Assembly (NCBI GenBank): GCA_038323375.1
Contig: JBBQGV010000014.1
Coordinates: forward strand, 18,863-82,862
Direction: 5' to 3'
From: JABWAJ01 sp038323375
Lineage (GTDB): Bacteria; Bacteroidota; Bacteroidia; Chitinophagales; Saprospiraceae
Length of the DNA: 64,000 bases
Position numbers and translations under genes: made by a program. The notes below the pieces were generated by a model, which saw only the letters and a list, made by a program, of their open reading frames with translations, was not told the origin of the DNA and made no database searches. Below, in pieces: positions 41,701 through 52,200 of this stretch. Positions within the stretch are counted from its first letter, which is position 1; each line of letters begins with the position of its first letter.

Positions 41701-43244
41701 ACGACAGCGATGGGGCGCGGGTGCGCAAAGTCTGGGAACGGATGCAACACGGGGGCAGCGTTTGGGAAGTGGAAGAAAAGCGCTATTTCAACAATTATGA
41801 GGAAAAACGCATCCTGCACCGAACCGAAAAAGGAGAAACCGTGCTGCTCCATCGCAAAACGGTGCGGCTCATGGACGGCGGCAGTGCTTTCGCCACCATT
41901 GACACCTGGGAAGTAGATGAACTCGCCCGCGAGGTGGAGCAGGCAGGCAAGACCCTCACCCGCTATACCCTTGCGGATGCGCAAGGCTCTGCCAACCTGG
42001 AGTTGGGAACCGAAGGCGAATTGCGCAGCTATGAGGGCTACCTGCCCTACGGAAGTACGGCTTTCCGCGCAGCAGACAAAAATCTGGACCAGTGGACACA
42101 AGACTACGGCTACAGCGGTAAGGAACGCGATTCTGCTACCGGCTTGATTTACTATGGCTTCCGCTACTACCCATCCTGGCTATGCCGATGGATGAACTCT
42201 GACCCTGGGGGAACAGTGGATGGGATGAATCTGTATGCGTTTTGTGGGGGGAATCCGGCGACGGGGGTGGATGTGGATGGGCGGGTTGGGGACAAAGCCT
42301 CGGGTGTAATCACAAAGAAATATGATCTAAAAGGCATGATAGGCACTACAGAGTTTGGTATCAACGACTTCTTAAAAAATTTGTCGGTCCATCAAAGTGG
42401 CATCATTTCATTTGGCGTCCAAAAAGTGATGGACTTAAAAATTCAGCGACATAAATTCAAAAAACCTATCAAGCGATTGAAAAAGAAGATCCATGTTGAG
42501 GGTAATGTATTATTTAGAGCCTTAAAAGATTCCATCAATTCCGACAACACCGAGTATTTTTCTTCAAAAGCAAGCAGCCAAAAGCCTGTAGAGGGAATTG
42601 TAAAGAGAACTCCTCCCGGACAAGTTATGGCCAAGCATTTTAGTTCTCAAATGACTGAATTTGAATATAATAGATATGGCGCTACAACATCTTCATTGAG
42701 CGCGAAACTATACGCAATTGAGCATGATCCGGAATTAGCCGATCAGAAAAATGAACGAGATGCGGAATGGAGCAAGCTTGGGATGGACGATCCGCTAAAC
42801 CATACTTCCAGTAATCTTAAGAAATATCAAGAAGCTGTAAAAATAATAAGTGTAGGCAAAGATAAACAGCGAGAATGGCTCCACATTCAGGCGGTCGAGC
42901 ATGGGCACGATTCGGCACCTGACAACCTTGTTTGTGGTGTTTATGGTGCCAATCGCACAATGGCAGCTTTTGAGGATATGACGCGTGAACTCGTGAATAC
43001 GTATGCCGGTACCACAAAGAAGATATATCCTAAAGTTACAAGCACCAACCTTCCTGGAACCCTCATTTCACAAAATATTAGGTACAAAATTTCTCTCAAA
43101 GATGAATGGTATGGCACCACAGTCCAGAAGAAAGTCGCTGATGTGGATATCGCTGCCCATCAAGATAAATTCCCTACTGATTCAGAGTGGCGAAAATCAA
43201 TGACAAACCACCTGAGAACCTTTTTCCAGTTTCCAACAACTTAA
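35727..43244 (+). CDS. TcB-TcC fusion protein of a Tc insecticidal-type toxin
   Basis: 2505 residues. Order: SpvB domain (about 1-360, with APQAFSGSAGFSLALPGA), VCBS/FG-GAP-like segments (about 400-640), TcdB middle domains (about 655-1020, with NGMGLRTRLHYSS and YDPVERAFRGFGFTE), then RHS/YD repeats up to the core signature GFRYYPSWLCRWMNSDPGG and NLYAFCGGNP (about 2150-2185). The Asp residues of that signature correspond to the self-cleaving aspartyl protease of TcC. A toxin tail follows (about 2190-2505). Most Tc loci have separate tcB and tcC genes; here they are one frame. No signal peptide. It lies 11 bp before the TcA gene and should form the cocoon that caps TcA. Confidence 0.93.
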   Translation: MASKSKIEAPQVYLPKGGGAIKGMGESFAPQAFSGSAGFSLALPGATARGFTPSLSIGYASSAGNGIFGLGFHLPISSITRKTSKNLPHYDDTDAFDSDEGELVLLLDQNLKPVVCQKEYQGLVYRVTQYRPRLEGSYSEIQHWVSLADGQSFWQVRSSADHVEYYGLSPASRIVDPADPARIFQWLIDEAHDDHGNVIRYHYKAEDGVNIPDSIHEAGRNHTTQRYPILVEYGNYIYQDDGQEKVNFSFQLAFDYGQISLGDPSEMTGNWSARPDPFSNYHPRFEVRTLRLCRRVLLYHQFHDQNNGQPFLTHSLTFDYALTSTGISQMQSILETGYRLESGSYWSETIPPIQFSYTPFDPETSLWQTMEVQGGEMLPGELSKEGFLPVDLHGEGLPGMLYAHDQVTQYFAPMGEGRYAPADLNMHFPIDRELGDGRLNLASVNGNGRKDLVVTGGGRSGYYPASDKGRFEAWRNFSSMPAEILTDAHQIVDLTGRGLGDLLVFDAPYLRFYPAEGEHGYGSAHVQELAPDFPAYTANYREEVLDFMDILGDGLQHRVRVRAGSVEVWPNLGYGKFGTKVALENAPQFGGTLDASRLHFADIDGSGTMDFVYVFPDRIEVYFNQSGNQFSAATILPLPRFYDDLCQVNFMDVRGNGTTCMVLSKTHSEVTHYFLDFCKKNKPYLLDLTDNGMGLRTRLHYSSTVQQYLKDKRNGRSWATRLFFPVHVVERIEIREYFNKSRYVQRFAYHDGYYDPVERAFRGFGFTESWDTEHYEKFTPAEDIPGWEVAPIDKALHVWPTYTKTWFDTGAYEENALILQQYQKEFWNGDDEAFPHLRATLGPEIILSDGDTYREAFVALAGQVLRSELYGLDRTELAKNPYTVSETALHVRMVQPRGHNRHPVFQVDPLETLSYTYDRNPLDPLITHSLSLAVDEYGHDLLSASVAYPRRDQEGVVVYPEQQVLQVALSQSSYIHVLLNDQPNPADDCRLIGLPWEDRGFQLNGLSPANGSYFTVDDLRTQVEAALQAQIPSHQPFTSGSQARLQSWGRTYYWNADQSAVEAGGVAHKRALTHHCESAELAADQAQQLYGAKFPNGNLNTVLNKEAGYFLADGYWWNRGLIQYYATEYTQFYLPVKTDNGFADVPAGSSLEHLSTVTYDPYCLLPIATITLLDGGISLTTRVINDYTAMGPVQSTDPNGTVTQVLLDPLGQTIVSTVSGSEGGKPVGDLDLSQYVIQSDATKDSVLANPAQYLQGASSYFYYDFFAFVNEKQPACAISVTRQTHVHALPTGVSAPLQLVVAYSDSLGRALVGKAKDIGHWHATGRTVCDNKNQPCQQYLPYKSNTADYIPQEQLLQDKNVVPPTIMRYDPLGRVTRTDSPKGFFSRSVYSPWMHQSWDQNDTVKEAPFYLANINNTDPGFANSLDALQKAAAHYGTPATVITDNMGHTIRSIVSNLGQVNADDLDAMAETISETGSGVFTALVTAGYLSANGWILPAFQPYQSGFQLELQSPYNQLEEQLTAYLMQSCLTSYSYNDFQGRPLVTMDPRLYYAYLQSGQKAANFEWTYAMEGNALLTASADAGVHLALDNIYGWVCYVWDARGFTTRAAYDQLQRPVSKHIQGDDGRGLVLDQLVELTLYGEHLADAAHWNLNGKVYKHYGEDGLNTYPAYSIYGSPSRVEQRIRPGYKTEVAWDKNSMQAIEKEPAWTMTYAYNAHGAVTENSLPDGSVLQVGYDEIGIQRTLSRRPKDGKMEPHIVDIQYDANGSRTLVRYANGVQTRYTYEDTTLHLLRMHSTRLEKDSGNGKPGVKALQDLNYTYDPSGNITRKEDLALEQFFTFQAPASPLSYYTYDPLYQLIAATGPLHSGYQPRQMVTAAQQRDGNFVPFKAPTSKGSNLLQQYTQQYQYDNSGNLAQLSHNTQGGQRWHRTYGIAADSNRLNTLGKQTFSYDAGGNSLTMGLYPHIGWAFRNFIQQVQVLQREAANPDAEYYTYDSDGARVRKVWERMQHGGSVWEVEEKRYFNNYEEKRILHRTEKGETVLLHRKTVRLMDGGSAFATIDTWEVDELAREVEQAGKTLTRYTLADAQGSANLELGTEGELRSYEGYLPYGSTAFRAADKNLDQWTQDYGYSGKERDSATGLIYYGFRYYPSWLCRWMNSDPGGTVDGMNLYAFCGGNPATGVDVDGRVGDKASGVITKKYDLKGMIGTTEFGINDFLKNLSVHQSGIISFGVQKVMDLKIQRHKFKKPIKRLKKKIHVEGNVLFRALKDSINSDNTEYFSSKASSQKPVEGIVKRTPPGQVMAKHFSSQMTEFEYNRYGATTSSLSAKLYAIEHDPELADQKNERDAEWSKLGMDDPLNHTSSNLKKYQEAVKIISVGKDKQREWLHIQAVEHGHDSAPDNLVCGVYGANRTMAAFEDMTRELVNTYAGTTKKIYPKVTSTNLPGTLISQNIRYKISLKDEWYGTTVQKKVADVDIAAHQDKFPTDSEWRKSMTNHLRTFFQFPTT
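42285..43241 (+). other. C-terminal toxin domain of the TcB-TcC fusion
   Basis: About 318 residues beyond the RHS core, visibly more AT-rich than the core and so likely exchangeable. A Lys-rich start is followed by a conserved-looking block, EWLHIQAVEHGHD and NLVCGVYGANRTM, then ending near AFEDMTREL. This resembles the E-W-x-H ... N-L-V ... N-x-x-M pattern of nuclease-like tails in polymorphic RHS toxins. The actual activity is unproven. No immunity gene is seen next to it; a Tc toxin aimed at eukaryotes would not need one. Confidence 0.55.
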
Positions 43245-43255
43245 TTGAGTTAGCT

Positions 43256-46200
43256 ATGCCTATCCAACAACTCTATCAATTACGCGCACAAAACCCGGCC
43301 ACTAACCTAGGCACCTTACCGCTGCACGACGCAGCAGCCATGCAACAACTCAACTGGAACGGCCTCGACCCGGCTGCGGTTTTGCCGCTGCTCTTAGCTT
43401 ATCAGCGTTTATGGCGGCTTTGCCCTGATGAGGAGGTGGTCGCGTTGTTGTTGGACAAGGGCATGACCAGTGCGCACCAGATTGCAAGCATGAGCCTCGG
43501 CCAGTTCCGAATGCGGGTAGGCACCGCCCTGCGCCAGTTAAAAAGACCGCCGCAACTTACTGCCGACCTACACAGCGCCGCGGCCCAAACGGTCGCAGCC
43601 GTATCCCAATACGCCGTCCACGCCATCCCATCGGCTTATCTTTCAGCAGCCCGATTCGACACCCGAACGTCTGGCCTGCCTGACTTCCACGGCGATGATC
43701 CTGCTTACCGCAAACTCTTCGACCCCATCACCGCGGGCCCTTGCAACAACTGCGAGAGCATCTTTAGTCCGGCAGCTTATTTTGTGGATTTGATGCAGCT
43801 CATTGACGAGTACATTACCCATGCAAGCAGCAATTCCATCCCGACGGCCTTACAACTCCAGCACCGCAGGCCGGATCTCTGGAACTTGCTGTTGAACTGC
43901 AAAAACACCGTCAAGGAGTATGCCTATCTGGAGTTGGCCAACGAAATCATGGCTTCCACGTTGCAGCCCTTCCTCAATGGGGTAAACCCCTGGCTCTATG
44001 CTGCGGAAAACTTTTTCCCTTTTCAATTGCCCTATAATAAGCCGCTGGAAGAGATCCGCGCTTATCTGGAGCATTTTGGATTGAGCCTGCAGCACGTATA
44101 TGCTGCGCTGGATCGCCCGAAGGCCGACGTAGCGAGGGAACAATTGAACATGTTGCCGGAGCTTTACACGCTGCTAAAAGGTGGTACGCTTAGCAATTTG
44201 GAGACTGCTTATGGTGTGGATAATCTAAGTGACCTGAACGACCTGTCCGCGTTCCTGCAACAAACAGGATTGTCGCGTTCAGAACTAAAAACGCTTTTGT
44301 ACCAGGGGATGGACCATCCTACGAAGGCAGTTTATTTCAGGAATGGCAATAACCCCGCAAATTGCGGCAACACCATCAGCCAGCTTCCCCTTACGGCTCT
44401 AACCATTGAATGTTGGGTGAAACTGGGTACGACATCAATGGCTTGTACCTTGTTCGGAAACGGCCCAACGAGCACGGCAACTGGTTTTAGCCTGACCTTT
44501 ACGAATTCCAAACTTTATTTTAATTTATCTGATGGCACCCAAGTGCCCAATTTCGCTATTGATTTCACCAGCATGGAATGGATCCATATCGCTGCTGTTT
44601 GGGATGGCAGCACCGGACAAATGCCCCTTTATATCAATGGTCAGCTAATTTATACCTGGACCTCCGAAATACACAGTATCCCGGGTACGCAAACAAGCTT
44701 GCACATTGGCAACCAGCCAAGTGGAGGCAGTAATTATGAAGGAGGTATGGCTCAGTTGCGCACCTGGTCAGTTGCCCGGAGCCAGGCCGATATTCAGCGC
44801 ACCATGAATCTGGAGTTGCGCAGCATGGCAGATGGGTTAATGTCAAACTGGCCAATGAATGAGGGCGTGGGATTACGCATCAACGACTATGGTCCTTACA
44901 AAAGCCCTGGCGTCATGAGTGGCACAGCTACGAACAGCAACTGGGTCGCAGGACCTCTGCTGTCCTTAAGGGACAATGCCCAAATTCCGGCCATTCTTTC
45001 ACAATATTACCTCAATGCCAGCCTGAACAATGCTTATATCGCCGTCGAAAATGCGGCATCTGGAAGCAGCATCCAAGTTTTAAATGGCAGTACGTACGCT
45101 TCAATGCCCAACGCCGCATGGTCAGCTCTAAACGCCGTGATCCGCCTGGCTAAACACCTCAACTGGTCTTATCCGGACACCGACTGGGCACTCAAAACGA
45201 CAGGAGCCTTGCAACCTGGCCATTGGACGGACGCCGAAATGGAAGCCCTCAGCGGCATCTTTCAACTAAACCAAAAGCTCGGCCAGCCGGTGGATGCCCT
45301 CACGGGGCTTTGGCACGACCTCAAGACTTACGGAAAGGGCAGCGGCCAATCTGTAACTTCTTTCTGGGATCAGACCTTCAACAATCCAACGGCCTTTTAC
45401 AATCCTGAAAACTTAGCACATCCATCGCCGTACCGACCCCAATATGCCAATAACCCCTATTTTACAGACCCCGTCCTTTTTCTCGACACAAACGCCACTG
45501 ATGCTGCCGACTCCCAGTTAAGGCTGGCATTGTCACAAAGCCTCAGCATTACGGAACCGGATCTGACGGCTATTTTGGACTATGTGCAGGTCAATAGCGC
45601 CGCGCTGCTTAGTGCCGGACTGTTGGAATCCGTTGCCCCCCCCGCAGGTATCACGCTCACGCCGACTACGATCGGCCTGAGTGTTAAAAACATGACCCTG
45701 CTGTATCGTTTAGCCCAATTGCCGCAATGGTTGGGGCTTCCAATTGGCCAATTTCTGGAACTGTTGCCCCTGATGGGCATGACCGGTTTTGGTACAGTAG
45801 GTGAGGTTCTCCAACTTGAGGCTGAAATAGCCTGGCTAAAAAAACGCCAATTGAGTGTCCCCGCTTATGCCTGGCTGATGGGGGAACCCCTGCCCCAGGC
45901 AAATGTAAGCCTGACCACACAACAAAAAGAGGCATTAGAAAAAAGTCTGTTAAGCGGAAGTCAGGCGGTCATGCTCTTGCCCCGGGTGCTGGAAAATGAT
46001 GCCGTAACAAAAATTGACGCGCTGGAAATTTATGCCTGCCTGATCGCCGGCAATGTGATCAACGACCGGGGCCTCGTGCTGTCTCAACGCAAACTTGACG
46101 CCACTACCATCACAAGTGCTTTGGCCAAATCGCCAGCCTTACGGCAAAAATACCGCTTGATGGATCCTGAACAGCGGGTACTAACCTTTAGCTCGTCGAG

Positions 46201-49200
46201 TTCCGATGATAATCAGATCACTTTACCTTTCGACCTCGCCGCAGACCCCAATGTAGCCCGTGAGAATTCCTTTACCATAGCTTTCTGGATGTACTGCACC
46301 GTCTGGCCCGGTGGCGGGGTATGGGCAGGCTTGTTTAGCTCTCCTACCGATACCGATCCTGCAACAGGTGAGGCAGGTAATGGGTATAAAGCCCCCCAAT
46401 TTACACTTCCGGGAGATTATGAGGGCAACTACCAGGTTGCTTACGCGGACCAAAACCACCGCTGGCAAGCCTACGATCCTCAATTGGCCGCCTACATCCC
46501 GGCCAATGCCTGGACCCACGCAGCCTGGGTTAACAACAATGGCTTGTGGACAGTCTATATCAACGGGGATCCCTTAGGCGGTGATTTTCCGAGCAACCAA
46601 ACCGGCATTTATCAAAACGCTACCGGCATCTCGTACATTGGCGGCAACTACAATGGGCATATTGCAGATATGAACCTTTGGTCTAAGCCTTTGACACAAA
46701 AAGACTTACAAAACCTGATGTTTGGCCAACCTGATCCCGATGCAGATGGATTAATCGGCTTCTGGCCCATGAATGAAGGCACGGGCAATGTTGTAACAGA
46801 CCATAGTACTTATCAACGCAATGGTACATCCGTCAGCAGCTTGTGGGATAGGATTCCTTTAGATACCACCTCGACGCCTGCGGTAGTACAGTCTGTCCTG
46901 GATCAGGTAATGCTTGCAAAAGAACGACAAGCCGAGTTGGCTCTTCAAAAATTAGCAGCAACCCTGCGCGTAAGTGTTGCAAACATGCGCGGCATTCACG
47001 CCTTGAGCGCTGCCAGCCAACGCAGCAACCTGATCATTGGGCAAGCCAATGCCTGGGTACTAATACCTTTTATTCCCGACCTCGCTCCCACTCAGTTTAC
47101 CGTATCCGCCTGGGTAAACATCCAAAACAGCACAGGGCAATGGCAGGGCGTATTGGTGAGCCGTGACGACCAAACGGGTGCCTCTACTCCCAAAGCTTAC
47201 GGGTTTGCTTTTGTACTCAATGAAGCAGGTAAATTGTTGTTGCAAATCGCAGCTGGCGATGCCTATTTACAGCTTGTAGCTGTCAACGCCCTGCCTTTTG
47301 GGACATGGCAAAATATTGCAGCTACCTTTGACGGCAGCACCGCCAACATTTATGTCAACGGCGTCAATGCAGGCAGTCACGCCGTAACGGGTTATGCGCC
47401 CGTCGCAGATATGGCAACCATTATTGGTGCGATTTACGTCAACCAGGCAACTTATGCCCTGAATGGTGCCCTTGCCGATGTGCGTTATTTCAATACCGCT
47501 TTGTCTGCTACCGCCTTAGCCGCCAACATGGAGCTTGTAGCGCCGAAAGAAGACAGCCTGAAAGCGTGGTGGCCTTTAAGTGCCGGCTCGGGTAACACCA
47601 CCTACGACTGGTCAGGCAATGGCTACCACGGAAATTTAGAGGCCGGTGCTGGTGCTTCCGCTATTTGGCAAAACCTCCACCTCAACGCGTTGCTACAAGC
47701 CGACGAAGAGGGCAAAGCAGACTTAGATGCCCTGATGCAGGGTTTGATGCTCAACACTGTGCTGGCTCGAAAATTTGCTTTAGACGTTGCAGATATGCTG
47801 GCCGTGCTGCGTATGCCGGATGCCTTCGGTCTATCAGGGTCTATTGTTCGTGGCTATACTTACACAGCCGAAGTGCTGCATAGTCTGGGCTACCTACAAG
47901 CGCTCAAGGCGTCGAAGCCCGCAGCCAAAGACCAATGGTTGCTGGTCGTGGCGACAGCGGCCAATGGAGATAGCACGGCTGCATTAAGTATTTTGGCGCA
48001 GCTCACCGGCTGGTCAACGGAACAAATTCAGCTCGTACTAAGCGGAGTGCCCGCTACCAGTCTCACTACCCTTTGGGGATTACAATTATTGGTAACCTTA
48101 TTAAATATGGCCTCCAAACTGGGGGTACAACCGAGTTTCCTGCTAAGTTTGGGTCAAATCAGCCACCTGACAGCTTCCGGTAGTACGACTGTAAACGACG
48201 CATCCCAAAGCAATTGGTCCATCTACAACGGCCTCTCCGCCTCCTTGTCAGATGCCCTTCAGGCGCAATATTCCAAAGATCAACTGCAAGCTGCCCTTGC
48301 GAAAGTTCAAGGCCCGCTTTGGGAAAAAGAACGCGACATCCTGGCGGCGCTGCTGATCCATTTCCTCAAAGGAGTTGTAAATGATGTGAACAGCCTGCAA
48401 GACCTCTACGAATACCTGCTCGTAGATGTAAAAATGGCGAGCAATGTGCAGATTAGCCGCATTGAACAGGCATTAGACGGCTTGCAACTGTACGTCAACC
48501 GCTGCATCAATGGCCTTGAAACCAATGCGACTTCCTACATCCCCAAAGCCTGGTGGGCCTGGATGGGCAGCTACCGGGAATGGCAGGCCAACCGCGAGAT
48601 TTATCTTTATCCCGAAAATTATGCCGATCCCAGCTTGCGCAAAGCACAAACGCCGTTGTTCCGGAGTTTTGTAAATGCGCTTAACCAAGGACAGTTGACG
48701 GAGGCGAATATTGAAAAGGCGCTGGGGCAGTATGTTGAAGGCATGAGTGATATTGCCAACCTGGTCGTGGTTGACAGCTATGCGCGCAAATTGAAGGATG
48801 ATGCGACTGGAAAAGTCGCTACGGAATTGTACACCTTAGGGCGCAGTCGGCAGGATCCGCCGACGTTTTACTTGCGCAAAGGATACCTTGCGTCAGATGC
48901 CCCTACAGCCTGGACTTCCTGGGAACAACTGGGATTCTCAATTGGCGCAGATACGGCTACTTGTATCTATGCCTTTAACCGGCTTTACGTCTTTTGGGTG
49001 CAACAAGCAACCAAGAGTGCCACCGATAATACCAGCAACGGCGAAAAGGTCAGCATCATTGAAGCCACCATCTATTTTACCTTTCAAAAATTAGATGGCT
49101 CATGGATACAACCTCAAACGCTGGGGCAAACACTGCCCATTTGTGTTTCCGAGTACGCTTCCATTGTACTTCCGGATACTACTACGGTAAAAATTGCAGG

Positions 49201-52200
49201 TTGGGACTTGGAAAATGCTTATTGGACAGAACCCGCCTGGAAAAAAGTGAGTTTGACCTCTTTGCCCGCAAGCGCCACAGAAGAGGCTAAAATTTTAGTG
49301 CGATACGGCGATTTGATTAGAAGTTCTGACGTTGCGCTTACAGGAACTTCCTCCACAGTTGCCAGCACAGATCGCGTGATCTGGGAAAAAATGCTCACGC
49401 ACGCCAATGCCCACGCTGCTAAAATTGGCAATGGCAAAGCCACTACCCTATTCCCTGCACAAGTACTAACGGCTTCTGGCAATAGCTGGAAGGTGGATTT
49501 TGATGCCAATCCTGATGACAGTGCCAATCTTGACGGGTTTATTACCATTGATACTTACTCGTCAAAAAGCACATTGGTGCTTGGCGGCAATTCCGTTTTG
49601 GCACCAACAGGCATCAAGCATCCTTTGGCCAGGTTATGGGACGTTGAGACGGCATTTTACAAAATGGATACTTTAACCACCGATTTTGTTATTGCGGATT
49701 ATTTTGGAAAATTCGACGCCACCGTTCGTGACGGAGGACAAGGTAAAGTTGCCTTGACATCGGCTACAGATTGGAATAACCAAACCCGAAACGTAATCAA
49801 TTTTCCAGGCGCAGGCTCGTGTTCGGCAGCAATTGCCAATTACCAAGACCTTCAATTCAAAGACGCAGTAAGCGTAGCTGCATGGGTACAAGTGCGTATG
49901 GACTACAGTGCTAAATATAATGCAGGGGGAGAACATCCCCAAGATCAGGTTATTTTTGGCAATTCCAATTCTAGTCTGACCGATGGCATCACCTTCTTGC
50001 TCAATCAAGGTTCCGAAAATGGCTCTTGGGTGATCAAGGCCATCCTACAAGACATCTGGATATCCTTTACATTCGCCGGGGATAATGCGATTTCCCTGAA
50101 CCAATGGTATCATGTTGCCTTTACCTGGGATAAGTCCACCGGGAAGGTGATCTTTTATCGCAATGGTATCGCCATCAATACAACTACCAGCCACACATCA
50201 CAGCCCAGCTATTCTACGACACAGGTTTCGATTGGAGAAAACTACGGATGGCAAGGCTATTTTGGCGGGTACATTTCCGATCTTTTGGTCACCGGAGCAG
50301 CACTTACACCACCGGAAATTTATGCACTTTATGAAGCCAAAAACTTCCAAATTTTGCTGAATCAAGTTGCAGCTTTAACCGCAAGCGTTACAACCGTAAA
50401 TAATCGTACCGGCTTGTTTTTTGCGGACACGGGAAAGGAAGTATTCTTATGCATTCCCGATAATGAAACGGGCTTTAAGTTTGTCGAAGACAGCCTTGTA
50501 ATGACCGCATCCGAGCAGAAAATTTCTCTTTCTTTTGCCTCGACAATGATCCCCACGACAGTTCCAAAATATCAATTTCATCGCTTCAATACCCAATCTT
50601 GTGCTGCATTTTGGGAACAACTCGCAGAAAATGGTGCAGCCGGATTGCTCCAATTAAAAACACAATACTCAAGCGAGGCTTCGTTCCAAAATTATAACCC
50701 CAATGCGGATGCCGTCATCCCTCCGGCAACAGACCTTCTCGACTTCAACGGCCCTATGCGGGAATACCTCTGGGAACTATTCTTCCATATCCCGCTCTAT
50801 GTAGGCAACCTCCTTCAAACCCAGCAGCAATTCAGCGCTGCCCGCAAGTGGTATGAATATGTATTCAACCCTGCGGGATGGCAACAAAAAGGGCTTAAAG
50901 CCTACTGGCCACTTGACGGAAATCTTCGGGCGGTGGTTGGAACACCTGCTCTTTTTGGTTCGGATGCCGACGGATGGACCACCCAGACTTTTGTGGACGG
51001 AAACAATAGGACGGTACTTGATATCAGTAAAAATTATTTAAACCTGGATCCCAGCCTGGTACCACAGGGCGATACGGTGAGCATCGCTTTTTGGCTCTAC
51101 GGAAATTTCCCGGCTTCAAATTCCCAGCTTTCTTTTTCATTGCTTTCAGCCCCGAAGGGTGCCATGCCGGTTCCAAATACAGACTCCAGATTGATAGACA
51201 TTTTCCTGCTGTACACGACTAACACCGCTGACAGCGCCCCGCCGACGTCTTGCTATTGGGAAGCAGGAAACGATGGCGTTAACAATGAAAATGGATCCGC
51301 CTGTGACTCTGTCAGCCAAAGTGACAACATCAATGATTACAACGGTGCATGGAATCTGTTTGTATTTACTAAAAATGCGGCAAACGGCTCACTTATCGCC
51401 TACAAAAACGGAGCGCTATGGTTTAAAGGTCCGGACATGAACAGAGGGATTGATTTTCCTGCGATCCAATTTACGATAGGGAAACCATCAGGCAGCGCGC
51501 AGGTTTACAATGCGCTGCTCACCGAATTAAGCATCTGGTCTATTGAGCTTAATGCCAATCAGGTAGCCAATCTTTATGAGAACAAAACGGCCATTGCTTT
51601 GGCCAGTCCCAATTGGAATTTCCGCCCATTTTTGGAAACAGCGCCGGCTACTTTGGCGCAAACCCTGACGCAGGCATCCGCCCAATTGGCAGTATACCAC
51701 TACGATCCTTTCGACCCCGATGCGTTGGCGGCCATTCGCTGGGGTGCCTGGGAGAAAAATGTCTTCATGGCCTACATCCGTAACCTCATCGGCTGGGGCG
51801 ATCAGCTTTTTACGGGCGACACCTGGGAACAGGTAAGCGAAGCGACCATGCTCTATGTCGTTGCGGACAGCTTGCTGGGAGTGCCTCCAAAACCTTCCGG
51901 CCAATTAGACCTGCGCCCGGAGGCAACTTATGGCATGATGGCAGCTCAATACAGCGAAGGCGATATCCCGGAATTCCTCATTGATATGGAGACCCGGGTC
52001 GCGGCAGGAACTGCGCTTCCCGGCGGAGGCACCCTGCCCACCGGCGTGACCAGCATCCTCAACGGTTACTTCTGTATTCCGGAAAACACCCAGCTCACGC
52101 AGCTTTGGGGGCTTGTTGCCAACCGGTTGTACAAAATCCGGCATGGGCTGAATTTGCAGGGGCAACCCACACAACCGGCGCTTTTCGGCCCTCCGCTCAA

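Noticed and set aside
41418..42101. 227-residue minus-strand frame inside the TcB-TcC gene
   Set aside because: It lies wholly within the RHS core and shows no signal or domain of its own.
43187..43255. GTG start for TcA at 43187
   Set aside because: It would place 23 residues inside the end of the TcB-TcC gene; the ATG at 43256, 11 bp after the stop, gives a cleaner start.
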